Positions 37,601 to 45,976 of a stretch of DNA of 64,000 nt are shown piece after piece. The notes below the pieces were generated by a model. That model ran no database searches. It was not told the origin of the DNA and saw only the letters and a list, made by a program, of their open reading frames with translations. Location: NCBI RefSeq assembly GCF_015356755.1, contig NZ_JADFCO010000066.1, positions 1 to 64,000 on the forward strand, read 5' to 3'. Position 1 is the first letter of the stretch. The number at the start of each line of letters is the position of its first letter. Position numbers and translations under genes: made by a program. The DNA comes from Nonlabens antarcticus (GTDB lineage: Bacteria; Bacteroidota; Bacteroidia; Flavobacteriales; Flavobacteriaceae).

Positions 37601-38206
37601 AAATTCAATGAAAAACTGTTCTCTAGTTTTAATCTCGCACTTACTGTTCATGTAAGGATGCTTGTCCCAATCTTCTAAATACCATTGAGAGTCAACCATG
37701 AGGAGTTCCACTTCATCACTTAAAGTTTCCCGCTCCAGCGGACACCCGTCATTTGGCCAAAATTTTGCAGTACTATTATCTTGTAAAAATGATTCAAGAT
37801 CATCAAGATTATTTTGTCCACCGCTGTTCCATTCATTCTTTCCAGGAACTAAAATAACCTCACCGTTAAAATCTTTTAGTGGATCCAGTAAACTAGAAGT
37901 AAGCAGCCTTTCCTCTGCTGCGCGTTTTTGATCCTTTTTAGGGTAACCATTGGGACTGGTATTATTTCCTACCGACAGGAATACGGCTTTATTGTCTTTT
38001 TTTGATTGCTCAACAATGATTTTTAGAATTTCATCAGACTTGCTATTTTTTCGTTCTCCTATGTTTGAAGTGATGTAAACACTTTTGGAAATCTCTTTTT
38101 TCTCTTGGGCGTTAGACTTTACACTTACAAACATTAAGGTTACTAAAAGCGTGAAAGAGATGAGGTTACGAAATGAATTTTTCAGTGCAGGGTATTTTAA
38201 AGGCAT
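34607..38206 (-). CDS. Metallophosphoesterase fused to BamA-like barrel
   Basis: This 1,199-residue exported protein has a signal peptide ending near SVKSNAQ. Residues about 40-340 are a calcineurin-like phosphoesterase domain (VFLSVGNN, VPGKNEW, AIHHPI and VSGNHRN). A middle region of about 500 residues follows, including a kinase-like stretch with DMLIGDWDRHADQW. The last 330 residues form an Omp85/BamA-type barrel with GGNESLRGFRNERFLG and the end LFTAGFRF. Similar proteins occur across Bacteroidota. The barrel should place it in the outer membrane with the enzyme in the periplasm or at the surface. It stands alone with its own terminator. Confidence 0.8.
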   Translation of the reverse strand: MPLKYPALKNSFRNLISFTLLVTLMFVSVKSNAQEKKEISKSVYITSNIGERKNSKSDEILKIIVEQSKKDNKAVFLSVGNNTSPNGYPKKDQKRAAEERLLTSSLLDPLKDFNGEVILVPGKNEWNSGGQNNLDDLESFLQDNSTAKFWPNDGCPLERETLSDEVELLMVDSQWYLEDWDKHPYMNSKCEIKTREQFFIEFADELKDEQNKTIIVAIHHPILSANRRGFFERLGGFSNQAYFSNEMQYLTGRLETIASRFEDVIFVSGNHRNLQFMMDDGIPQIMSGATAATQKTRDNSNKVKYASDENGFSKLNVFKDGSSEVEIYTVENGKANLIFTTPIKLKKASPNDFEYYKNDDFGPTYEASVYTKEETDKSGIYKWFWGEHYRDAYGKQITAPVLFLDSLPFNVRAITEGGGNQSRSLRLIDDNENEFTVRELRKSAVRFIQSSIDDHYVLEYARNTVAEDIVQDFYTTSHPYAQFAVNDLMDAVNLLHATPKVVYLPKQERLGRFNGSYGDKLYMIEEHVGDENIDLKIFGDPDDIISTSDLFIELRNDPNARVDEAEYLKARLFDMLIGDWDRHADQWRWAMKEQKDGTNLYTPIPRDRDQAFPKYDGVFPAILKLGAPLARNMQSYAPEIKNIKTFNNAGFYLDKSFINRADWSDWKNQAEFIQQNLTDDVIDNAFANLLPDTTDEDTDKIKEVLKLRRENLVDIAKNYFEYFKKYEIIVATTKDNTIDILREKDGVTNITVKQNDTILFKNTYSKDLTKEVWVYGLDGDDSINVTGDGNNYIKLKIFGGEENDIYDIQNRRNVKVYDYASKKNTFKTPVSTFLSDSYDINNYDPQKRIYSNNVILPSVGFDPDAGFKVGVSDTYTTYRLKRNPFTTQHKFAAKYYSATQGIELEYYGEFAHVFYNWNLGFDARYTTDNYATNFFGIGNETVYDDDAVDMDFNRTKIQQWHIEPSLQYKKYDDFTAHISARLESNEVDDENNGFAQQFFTPASGVFERQLYAGGEVGLNYNNKQGLISYPRRGMEAGLIAGYKRNIEDGFNNEFSYVQPTLSFIYPIHESGAAAIATKAQANFIIGDSYEFYHAATVGGNESLRGFRNERFLGQTSFYQSTDLRVGITQFRTAFVPIRIGVTAGFDYGRVWNDNDNSDKWHNSYGGSIFINGFKAITANVGYYVSDEDSRILFTAGFRF

Positions 38207-39103
38207 GTAATTTTGTTATTTGATAAACAAGCAAAACTCCTAAAATAAACTGAATTGGGCTACAGAATTAACGTTTTACAGTGTCAATTTTAGGAAGTGC
38301 TCATAAAATAAATTTGTTTTTTATCAGTAGTAAGTCCTATTCACGGGATAAAAGTCCGCTTTCGCGAAAGTCCAATTACCTCATCATTCCTAACGTAAAT
38401 TAAAAATAGTAATTTTTAGCATTATGACCGCTAGCTCTTTACTGGATGCTGAAAAGCTTATGTAAAGCTGGTCAAATAAATAGCAGTTGTTTGTAACACT
38501 GATTTGCCTTACAAGTAAAAACTCTGATATGACTGAAAATGTTGGTTAGATTATACGATTAAGCAATGTTCTCAAACCTCGCATTTTATTACAGAATTTT
38601 AGTGCGGCTTATGTTTGATATGGTTGTTGAAAATAAGTAATGAATGTATTTTTTGTAGGATTCCCAATCTTACATCAAACCTTCAATCTTTATGTATCCT
38701 ACAGTTTTACGGTATAAAATTCTACAGGGAGATCAACTTAACAAAATTCGTGGTGTCAACTTTAGAATACTTTACATGGTAAATCTAATACCGATTATTT
38801 TCTTTATGGTATTACTATGTGTTGGAAAAATAGAAACAGAATGATTTTTAGGTCCTATTACTTAAGAGTTTTTACTTGCTTTATACAGCTCAATCGGTTT
38901 TACTTTTTCATCATCTTACACTATAGGTAAAGTAGCGATCGCAAGTCCGCATCCTTGCTCAAATTGTGCCTTTACTATAGTTGTTGGAATTTTTAATAGC
39001 AGCTTTCTGGATATGCTTTAAGTACCTACAATTTAACGATTATTGTCGTCAAAACTTTAGTGCAGTAGGTAATTTAATCCTTTGTTATTTATAGATTATT
39101 GAT
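38207..39103. other. Long AT-rich intergenic region
   Basis: About 900 bases hold one copy of the CTTTCGCGAAAG palindrome (38358-38370) and no convincing gene. A 47-codon frame at 38692-38835 (start MYPTVLRYKILQGD, hydrophobic end) could be a small membrane protein or a decayed fragment, but there is no other support for it. Confidence 0.4.
38358..38370. repeat. Palindrome copy, intergenic
   Basis: GCTTTCGCGAAAG, with the last base of the 14-mer changed. Confidence 0.85.
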
Positions 39104-39511
39104 ATGAATTCCATTGAACTTGATAAACGATACTCTCACCTTTCAGCATTGCTTGCAGCTGCAAAACTTGATGGAGTCATTTGTGAAAAAGAGATATCTA
39201 TACTAAAGCGTATCGCTGGTAAAATGGGAATAGAAATGTCAGAGTTTGATGTTATCCTAAACAACCCAGAACAATATCCCATCATAAAATGCGCTACAGC
39301 TCCAAAGCAGTTGCACCGCCTTTTTGAGATGTTTCAAATCATTTTTATAGATAATCAGATTGATGAGGAAGAAAGAGAAATGGTCTATCATTATGCTATT
39401 GCGCTTGGAATGCCTAAGAATAGAGCGGCTAGAATAATTGACAACTCCATTGAGCTTTTCATGGGACAATTTACCTTTGAGGATTACACAAAAATTGTAG
39501 ACGTGTTGTAA
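39104..39511 (+). CDS. TerB-like protein
   Basis: The 135-residue helical protein shows the paired acidic motifs of the TerB/DjlA-like fold: AAKLDGVICEKEI near 19-31, and DNQIDEEEREMV about 60 residues later. These motifs probably bind metal. TerB-like domains occur in tellurite-resistance and membrane-stress modules, but no other ter gene is nearby. The gene seems to stand alone on this strand. Confidence 0.7.
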   Translation: MNSIELDKRYSHLSALLAAAKLDGVICEKEISILKRIAGKMGIEMSEFDVILNNPEQYPIIKCATAPKQLHRLFEMFQIIFIDNQIDEEEREMVYHYAIALGMPKNRAARIIDNSIELFMGQFTFEDYTKIVDVL

Positions 39512-39915
39512 GTATGGACGAATGCGGATTTAACAATACAGCACAACGATTACAACGTAATTTGAGATAAAGAAATAACGAGTATTTGTCCAATTAAAAT
39601 TAGTAGTGATAACTGCAAAAAAAAATGGCGCTAAACAAATTATTCAGAAAAGTGGTTTTTTATTGATGGAAATTTGAACTTAGATATCAGAATGACTAAG
39701 CGCTTTTAAGGTGCGATGATTATTCGCTCTATACTCTAACTTTATCTTCTAAATTTCTAATTGTTTCTTCATCACTTGATGATTATCGATTTTAGACTTG
39801 GGCTTTATTTCAATTATCGATTATCAAATTCAGTACGAGTTCCATCATTATGTAATCATGAAGCAAGGTTTTACCAACTTATGGAAGTAGCTAATAAAGG
39901 CATTTTTGGAAGGAT
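39512..39915. other. Intergenic, no gene seen
   Basis: About 400 AT-rich bases between the TerB-like and DUF6642-like genes. No terminator with a clear stem, no repeat and no convincing small frame was found. Confidence 0.5.
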
Positions 39916-39948
39916 ATGTTATCAAAAAACTTTAACGCAGATATTGTA

Positions 39949-40644
39949 ATGAAGTTTACAATTACTGACTTTAATAGTGCCATCCAAACGACCGATGGAT
40001 GCTTGTTTTTTTTAATAAAAAGTATTAGAGCATCTAAAAAAAGTATAGTGAAGAAAATGAGTGAATTAGAAGTACCCTTAACAGATATTGAAAATTTTAT
40101 TTATTGCCTCGAGGTAGTTCCTGATACAGATACTACAGAAACTACGGAAGTGGTTAAGATTCTTGAAGATATTGCTTTGAACCAAAACTTAACGAGTATT
40201 TACAAAGCCTGCGATACTATGGAAGGGCTGGAGGAAAGCCTCAACTACTTACTATATGATGATCATAACTTTAAAGATTATGAGATCATTTACCTCGTGC
40301 TACCGGGAGAAGCAAACAATATACTTATCAATAACTATTATTACAGCATGGAAGAAATAGCAGAGCTTTTTGAAGGTAAATTGAACGGTAAGGTCATCCA
40401 CTTTGCAAACAAAAAGATCCTGGATCTTACTGATGAGGAGTCACAGTATTTTCTTGACGTTACTGGTGCTCGAGCCATTTCTGGTTATGGTTTTCCTTCA
40501 GAAAATATGTCCAGCGCATTTACCATAGACCGTATATTTTTTAGTCTTTTTTATGAGAATGATGATCTAAAAGAAGTTGTAGAACGCATGTTTTACAAGC
40601 ATGGTAAATTGTGTACGTTGCTAGATTTTAGACTGTATTATTAA
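39949..40644 (+). CDS. DUF6642-like protein
   Basis: From the ATG at 39949 (MKFTITDFNSAIQ) the protein has 231 residues; an upstream ATG at 39916 would add 11. The middle (EIIYLVLPGE..HFANKKILD) and GARAISGYGF alternate strand and helix like the caspase-hemoglobinase fold, and I recall this as the DUF6642 family. A clear catalytic Cys/His pair was not identified, so enzyme activity is not claimed. Confidence 0.55.
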   Translation: MKFTITDFNSAIQTTDGCLFFLIKSIRASKKSIVKKMSELEVPLTDIENFIYCLEVVPDTDTTETTEVVKILEDIALNQNLTSIYKACDTMEGLEESLNYLLYDDHNFKDYEIIYLVLPGEANNILINNYYYSMEEIAELFEGKLNGKVIHFANKKILDLTDEESQYFLDVTGARAISGYGFPSENMSSAFTIDRIFFSLFYENDDLKEVVERMFYKHGKLCTLLDFRLYY

Positions 40645-41509
40645 GCCATTTGTCCATCCCATGACGATTCATAGAAGCCTGTGAAAAGTTCCGCTTTCGC
40701 GAAAGCGAAATAAATTCTACATCAGGGACGCTTTTTAATATTTTAGAATCGTACAGGTTTTGTAACGGCAATTACAAGAGTGATATCTAAAATGATATCA
40801 CAATATATTCCTCCTTGCTCTGGCAAAAATCCTTGACTCTGTGATTCTTTAACCAAATTCTTTCAAACTCTTAAAGTGTATGGTTCTTAATGTGTCGTGA
40901 CTTCAACTGAGATTATAAGTGATTATTAGGCAAAGGTCAACTGCATAATTGTATGGAAATTAAAAATTGATCTTGAATAGGAGGGAAAGGTGTTTTGAGA
41001 AATCATAATTGCACGTCTTTCTAGGCTTAAGCTTTATGCGACGAATTTAAAACCCACTATAATTTATACTTCTAGGTAAAAGAATAACAAGTTGACCTGA
41101 TCAAAACTTGATCACCTAACTGCGGTCATTTAATATCATATAAGTTGCGTTTATATGATAATCTTAAAACTATAACATCTTCCAAAGAATATGACCAGCC
41201 AGTTTCTAGCTCCGGTTAGGAGGTTTGTGAAAGGTCTCTTGTGATCAGAGATTTAAAACCTTTATGAGAATGATAAAAGTTCAAGAATATTTTTACTTTG
41301 ATCTAGATATGAGAAGCGCTATTTATCTTAATTAGCAGGAATATTATTTTTAAATGTCTTTAAAACACATTAATAAAAGAATGTTTTATGTTAATATAAC
41401 GTATGATCATAATGTTAAAAGGTGCTAATAATATCCTATTTGAGACTTTTTTATGAAAGTTAGATATTCTAGAAGGTAAATTCGTACAAATAACCTAATA
41501 ACTATCATT
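40645..41509. other. Long intergenic region with palindrome
   Basis: About 865 AT-rich bases containing a perfect CGCTTTCGCGAAAGCG copy at 40692-40707. No gene, tRNA or terminator was recognised. Several short inverted repeats such as GTGATATC..GATATCAC near 40780-40802 are present. Confidence 0.5.
40692..40707. repeat. Palindrome copy, intergenic
   Basis: Full 16-base form, 48 bases after the DUF6642-like stop codon. Confidence 0.9.
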
Positions 41510-42562
41510 ATGAATCAATTGACTACTCATTACAGAAATACAAGAGATAGAATCTCACGTGTTTCCTGGGGCGCCATATTTGCTGGAGCTCTTACCGCAA
41601 TCACCGTACTTATTGTACTTAATTTATTAGGTCTGGGAATAGGTTTGACTTCCATAGATCCTATGACAGACGCACAACCCCTAGATGGTGTTGGAACCTG
41701 GACAGTCATATACTGGATAGCCACAAGTCTTGCCTCCTTATTTATAGGTGGAATGGTAGCAGGAAGAATGTCTGGTCTGCCTACGGCCACAGATGGTGGT
41801 TTGCATGGCTTTATGGCTTGGGGAGTACACTTAATACTCGGAATATTCATACTTACATCAGTTGTAGGTAGCGTGCTAGGAGGAATAGGAAGCCTCGCCA
41901 GTGGAATCTTTGGTGGTGATGACCAGCAGGAAGTCTTGGTAAACATTGATAAAGCTAAGGAAGTGGCTACTGAAAATTCCAATTTTGGAATTGAACAGTT
42001 TAAAAAAGAGCTGATTGCTGTAATTGAAAATGCAGAGAATAAGGATATTCTTCCCAATGATGCTTCAGAAGAAACGAACCAAACCATTAATAATGCTTCT
42101 CAAGAAATCGAGAAGGCCTTAGATAATCTAGATCTAGATACGGTTGTTTCAGAATTTATTAATGATATTAATGTTGACCTTGATACTGATGGCAACTTAA
42201 GTGTCACTGTAGAAGGCGATAAAGATTATATCAATGAACAAGGGATTAAAGATTACCTCACAGATAACACCAGTTTAAGCGATGCTGAAATAAACGGTCT
42301 TATAGAGCGATGGAATGAAAAAATTGATACCGCCATTGAAAAAGCAAAAGCGACCTATCAAAAAGCTAAAAAAGAAGCTTTGATCGCTGCAGAGAAAATC
42401 AGTGATCGTGTAGGTACTTATTCTATTTACCTATTCTTTTTATTGTTACTGGGCGCTGGAGCTTCATTTGCTGGAGGTGCTTTAGGTTCTCCATACCTAA
42501 CTGTTTCAGAAGAGCATGATGATGATCTTATTAATGACGAACGCACACATACTAAACTTTAA
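41510..42562 (+). CDS. Membrane protein with two hydrophobic ends
   Basis: The 350-residue protein opens with VSWGAIFAGALTAITVLIVLNLLG and two more helices rich in Gly (ASLFIGGMVAGRMSG; HLILGIFILTSVVGSVLGG). A hydrophilic, helical and acidic middle section of about 170 residues follows, then a final helix (FLLLLGAGASFAGGALGSP). Similar proteins are sometimes labelled CAP-Gly or YrzE/TIGR04086-like, with no known role. A small Pmp3-type gene follows 10 bases downstream, suggesting co-expression in envelope stress. Confidence 0.65.
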   Translation: MNQLTTHYRNTRDRISRVSWGAIFAGALTAITVLIVLNLLGLGIGLTSIDPMTDAQPLDGVGTWTVIYWIATSLASLFIGGMVAGRMSGLPTATDGGLHGFMAWGVHLILGIFILTSVVGSVLGGIGSLASGIFGGDDQQEVLVNIDKAKEVATENSNFGIEQFKKELIAVIENAENKDILPNDASEETNQTINNASQEIEKALDNLDLDTVVSEFINDINVDLDTDGNLSVTVEGDKDYINEQGIKDYLTDNTSLSDAEINGLIERWNEKIDTAIEKAKATYQKAKKEALIAAEKISDRVGTYSIYLFFLLLLGAGASFAGGALGSPYLTVSEEHDDDLINDERTHTKL

Positions 42563-42572
42563 AACATAAACT

Positions 42573-42725
42573 ATGTCACCATTAACTATAATACTCAATA
42601 TACTTTTACCTCCACTAGCTGTTTTTATGAAACACGGTCTGGGCGGAACGTTTTTAATAAGTTTAATTCTTACCATAATAGGATGGATACCAGGAGTGAT
42701 TCATGCATTTATCGTGAACGATTAA
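42573..42725 (+). CDS. YqaE/Pmp3-family small membrane protein
   Basis: This 50-residue protein is nearly all two membrane helices. The pattern ILNILLPPLAVFMKHG, then a Gly-rich turn and LTIIGWIPGVIHAFIV, is the UPF0057/Pmp3 family signature. Members are small membrane proteins induced by cold, salt or envelope stress. It follows the previous gene by 10 bases and is followed by a terminator, so both probably form one transcript. Confidence 0.88.
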   Translation: MSPLTIILNILLPPLAVFMKHGLGGTFLISLILTIIGWIPGVIHAFIVND

Positions 42726-42753
42726 AGATTAACGTATAATTGTTTGATGAAAG

Positions 42754-42787
42754 ATCTCTTCAAGTTCGCTTGAGGGGATTTTTTTTG
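42754..42787 (+). terminator. Terminator after the Pmp3-type gene
   Basis: Eleven-base arms (ATCTCTTCAAG and CTTGAGGGGAT, with two G-T pairs) enclose a TTCG loop and lead into a run of eight T residues. Confidence 0.9.
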
Positions 42788-42813
42788 TGGTTGATTCATA
42801 TGGGATATTATTT

Positions 42814-42827
42814 CGCTTTCGCGAAAA
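42814..42827. repeat. Palindrome copy, intergenic, right arm changed
   Basis: CGCTTTCGCGAAAA; the core TTTCGCGAAA is intact. Confidence 0.8.
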
Positions 42828-43041
42828 CAAAAACGTATTCGATTAGTTGTATCGCTCAAGGATAGAGCTAAAATAGGTATCCGACATTAACCGGTTCATG
42901 TCTTAAATATGCTGATAACCAACTTCCACCAAATTTATTTAAGACAAAAAATTATACTTTGATATTTTGAAGTCATTGACAATGAAGGGATATTAATTAA
43001 ATTGCTGCTCTACATTAGTTGTCCTTCATTTAAAAAACCGT

Positions 43042-43440
43042 ATGAAAAGAAATATATACGGAATTATCATCACAATATTAAGTGTTGTAAATGTCCTTTA
43101 TATGATTTACTGTTACATCATTTATGAAATGGGAATCAATAACCAAATCTATATTATTGGCGGAACTATTATTTCAATTCTACTTTTGATATTGATTTTA
43201 AAAAATAAACTTTACGGTTACATTGGTACAATTATTTTTTACGGAGTTCAAATGTTGGAATCAGAGTTGATATTCGAAAACTTTAGATACGGAGTAGTTT
43301 TTCGCTCAGAATATGATTTAAGTATAAACTCAACCGAATTCCAATGGGATTTTAATTTTACATCAATACTGATTGTAATATTAGGAATATTTGGTTCATT
43401 AAGGTTGAGGTATCTGAATAAGTCAATATCGGAAAAGTAG
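43042..43440 (+). CDS. Small polytopic membrane protein
   Basis: The 132-residue protein has four hydrophobic helices, is rich in Ile and Tyr, and ends in a short basic tail. No family was recognised. It is the first of a group of small, same-strand, unrelated genes with long repeated spacers (43.0-46.5 kb), which have the look of exchangeable cassettes. Lower GC than the neighbouring chromosome fits transfer. Confidence 0.5.
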   Translation: MKRNIYGIIITILSVVNVLYMIYCYIIYEMGINNQIYIIGGTIISILLLILILKNKLYGYIGTIIFYGVQMLESELIFENFRYGVVFRSEYDLSINSTEFQWDFNFTSILIVILGIFGSLRLRYLNKSISEK

Positions 43441-43530
43441 CGCGGAATAAACTAAATGCTAACTTAAGACGTACAAAAACAATAGGTCAATTGTTGCTTA
43501 ACCCAATGGACAAATCACTTTTACAAAGTT

Positions 43531-43660
43531 GCCAAATTTTTTAATTTGGCTAATGGAAAAGAAAAGGTAATAAGAAGATTAAAAATTCGGCTTTTGCTTA
43601 ACGGAAAGGAAACTCCTTATTTTCTACCATACGTTCATATACTTTGCCGACGGTAACAAG
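43531..43660. repeat. Cassette-type intergenic repeat, copy 1
   Basis: It starts with a perfect hairpin, GCCAAATTTTTTAATTTGGC, then TAATGGAAAAGAAAA, and about 30 bases later TTAAAAATTCGGCTTTTGCTTAACGG-type sequence. A related copy lies at 44565-44670 and a fragment near 46805-46835. It sits between the small membrane protein and the SRPBCC gene. Confidence 0.6.
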
Positions 43661-43695
43661 CAAAAGAACCGAATCCAATTGGGAATATTTCAAAT

Positions 43696-44100
43696 ATGAA
43701 AATAACTATTGAGAGAAATATTATTGCTACAATTGATGAGGTTTGGAAAGCTTTCAATAATCCTGATGACATTCTTAAATGGGACTATACGGACGAATGG
43801 AAAACCACATGGGTTTCGAACGATTTAAAAGTTGGCGGTAAATTATTATTACGAATTGAAAACAGTGAAAATTGGGAGAGTGTTGACTTTTCAGCAACCT
43901 ATACTAAAATCAAACTCCATAGATTGATTGAATTTCAAGACCATGAAGAACGAATGGTATGTTTGAAATTTATCGAGAATGACAATAAGGTTATTATCAG
44001 ACAAACCTTTGATGCCATTTCAACACTTCCTGAAACCGAACAGCGTATAGAATGGCAATCTGTTCTTGATCGTTTTGCGCAATACGTCGAAGAGCAGTAG
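43696..44100 (+). CDS. SRPBCC (AHSA1-like) protein
   Basis: The 134-residue protein has the helix-grip fold signature of activator-of-Hsp90-like START domains: an opening strand IERNIIATIDEVWKAFNNP, then W and GG turns (VGGKLLLRIE), FSATYTKI, and a C-terminal helix EWQSVLDRFAQYVEE. Such proteins bind small hydrophobic ligands or act as accessory factors; no specific ligand is suggested here. It is one of the cassette-like genes. Confidence 0.85.
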   Translation: MKITIERNIIATIDEVWKAFNNPDDILKWDYTDEWKTTWVSNDLKVGGKLLLRIENSENWESVDFSATYTKIKLHRLIEFQDHEERMVCLKFIENDNKVIIRQTFDAISTLPETEQRIEWQSVLDRFAQYVEEQ

Positions 44101-44123
44101 GATTAATGCAAGCCACATTTAGG

Positions 44124-44429
44124 ATGAACATTAAACCGATTGGAAACGAAACGGATCGCCAAAATGGGGTTGAGCGTTCAGGTCTCTTTGATGTCAAAAA
44201 AGGAACTGATGCAGATGAAGAATTGGAAATCCTTGCAATCGTTATTGACAATTACGAAAACGATAATTTTTCAATTGGAATGGCAGACCTAATTTGAGCC
44301 TTTAATTTTAGAATGGAACAAATGGGCTCGAAACAAAAAGACTTGGTCGAGATGATTGTGCTTGAAAGTAAAGTGAGTGAAATAATGAACAAAAAGCGTA
44401 AATTGGCTTTGGAAATGATTAAAATTTGA
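44124..44429 (+). pseudogene. HigA-like antitoxin with in-frame stop
   Basis: Starting MNIKPIGNETD, the frame reads the HigA-type N-terminal helix (ELEILAIVIDNYEN..FSIGMADLI) and then meets TGA at 44295-44297. The same frame continues without shift into the helix-turn-helix part (FRMEQMGSKQKDLVEMI, VSEIMNKKRKLALEMI) and stops at 44427. Total length, about 100 codons, equals an intact HigA antitoxin. No HigB toxin is visible upstream, so loss of function would be harmless. Confidence 0.75.
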
Positions 44430-44564
44430 ACATCAAATTACATTTTCCAACTGAGGTTTTGATATAAGATTATTGAATAACATTGCGGTATGTCTTATAC
44501 TTAACACGCATTTAAAACATAGTGCGAGTCTTTGCTAACAAGAAGGTTCGGGTGTTTTTTCTAG

Positions 44565-44670
44565 GTTGTCAAATTTATATTTGGCTAATTGAGACAAGAA
44601 AAACAATTAGAATATTTAAAAATTCGACTTGTGCTTAAGCGAAAGAGAACAGCTTATTTTTGGCACTAGT
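44565..44670. repeat. Cassette-type intergenic repeat, copy 2
   Basis: Related to 43531-43660: a TCAAATTTATATTTGGCTAATTGA hairpin region (pattern), a short A-rich stretch, then TTTAAAAATTCG and GTGCTTAAGCGAAAGAGAAC. The copies differ at many positions, so they are old or mobile rather than a fresh duplication. Confidence 0.6.
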
Positions 44671-44761
44671 TTTCTTATACAGAGCTATTATGTAAAAGCT
44701 TACAATCGAATTTGAAATTAAAATTGAGCAACAATACAGACTAATCTAAAATACAAGTATC

Positions 44762-45613
44762 ATGAAAAAAATTACACTATTATTATTTACTATAGGAATT
44801 TTTACTGCTTTTGGATTTACTGTTTTACAAGGTGGAAATGACCCAGTTCCGGGAATTGATGTTATTATAAAAGAAGCGGGAATTAAAGAAACTTTAGCCA
44901 CATTTTCCGTGGATCATCGATCATTAAAAGAATTAAGTGATTTAAAAGATGAGGAGCGTTCTATTTATCTTTCAAAATACTTAACACCAATCCTTGAAAA
45001 AATAACCAAGGAAAAAGGACTGGAACAAATGATATTAAAAGGACTTTTGGAAACTAGATGTGTAGAATGTAACGATTACGAGGTATTTGATTTTAAAGTA
45101 TCTTCTAAGAAGTCAAAAAAGGAATACTCAATTACTTTAAACACAAAATTTGACACAAAATGGATTACTGTAATTACAGACAGAGATAATTTTGAAAAAC
45201 CTATTGCTAATCCTCATAATTTTGAAGGAATTGACCGAGTTAATGAAATTGAAAAACAATTCTTATCGACTTATCCTAACGGTCATAGTGGGACAGGAAA
45301 AACATTGACGGCTTCTTTATTAGGGAAATTTAAATCCAATTTTTATAGAATAGAAGGACACCAAGGTTTAGAATACACCTCTAAAGAAGAAGTTTTTGAT
45401 AGCTATGTTGGCTTTGTTAAAAAAATAATAGAAGCTGATATATCGATGGAAAAGAACAGTTATAATGACGGTGTTTATTTAAAATATTTTTCTATTCCTA
45501 GAGCTAGAAAAGATAACTCTAACAATAAGTACAAAAGAACAAGTGAAAGACTTAAACACAAAAACAGAGCAATCTTAAAAAAAAATAAAACCGTTCTAAT
45601 GAAAGAACAATAA
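44762..45613 (+). CDS. Secreted hypothetical protein
   Basis: The 283-residue protein begins with a signal peptide (KKITLLLFTIGIFTAFGF) and has a hydrophilic, Lys-rich mature part with an unusually basic C-terminus (about the last 45 residues). A single C-V-E-C motif occurs near residue 100. No family was recognised. It is part of the small same-strand group with AT-rich composition. Confidence 0.5.
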   Translation: MKKITLLLFTIGIFTAFGFTVLQGGNDPVPGIDVIIKEAGIKETLATFSVDHRSLKELSDLKDEERSIYLSKYLTPILEKITKEKGLEQMILKGLLETRCVECNDYEVFDFKVSSKKSKKEYSITLNTKFDTKWITVITDRDNFEKPIANPHNFEGIDRVNEIEKQFLSTYPNGHSGTGKTLTASLLGKFKSNFYRIEGHQGLEYTSKEEVFDSYVGFVKKIIEADISMEKNSYNDGVYLKYFSIPRARKDNSNNKYKRTSERLKHKNRAILKKNKTVLMKEQ

Positions 45614-45682
45614 AGCCTGCTTACAACTAAGTAGTGTAGTAAAAAACAAGTAACATCTACTTAGTTCTTAATTAAAGTGCTT

Positions 45683-45772
45683 CTAGTAGTGGTCGTCATA
45701 GATAAGTCTTGATTTTGCAATGGCAAATGCATCTTTCACCATCTTATTACCCACAGCTATCAATGCCAGTAT
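45683..45772 (-). pseudogene. IS110-type transposase remnant, 3' piece
   Basis: On the minus strand this reads LALIAVGNKMVKDAFAIAKS and a short tail, ending at TAG (45683-45685). That is the conserved C-terminal end of IS110-family transposases. Immediately upstream the frame is lost. The part that should precede it lies about 800 bases away at 46545-46765, beyond the GNAT gene. A plus-strand frame over this stretch is only a shadow. Confidence 0.7.
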
Positions 45773-45976
45773 TTATTCCTTCCTTTACCACTATGCATTA
45801 GATACTTTAATATTTTTTATCGCAAAAGCTCGTCAGTGGCAAGATGCTACCTGTGAGGCCCTTATTCAACCCTATTGTATATCTTCATCCTTCAAAACTA
45901 AGAAGGGTATTATAAACACTAAAGTAGAGGATACAACTCAAGCACTTTATACCTTTCTCCTTCTAGCAATTAATAA

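Noticed and set aside
38692-38835. 47-codon possible small membrane protein
   Set aside because: No conserved neighbour, leader or terminator supports it; kept only as a remark in the intergenic entry.
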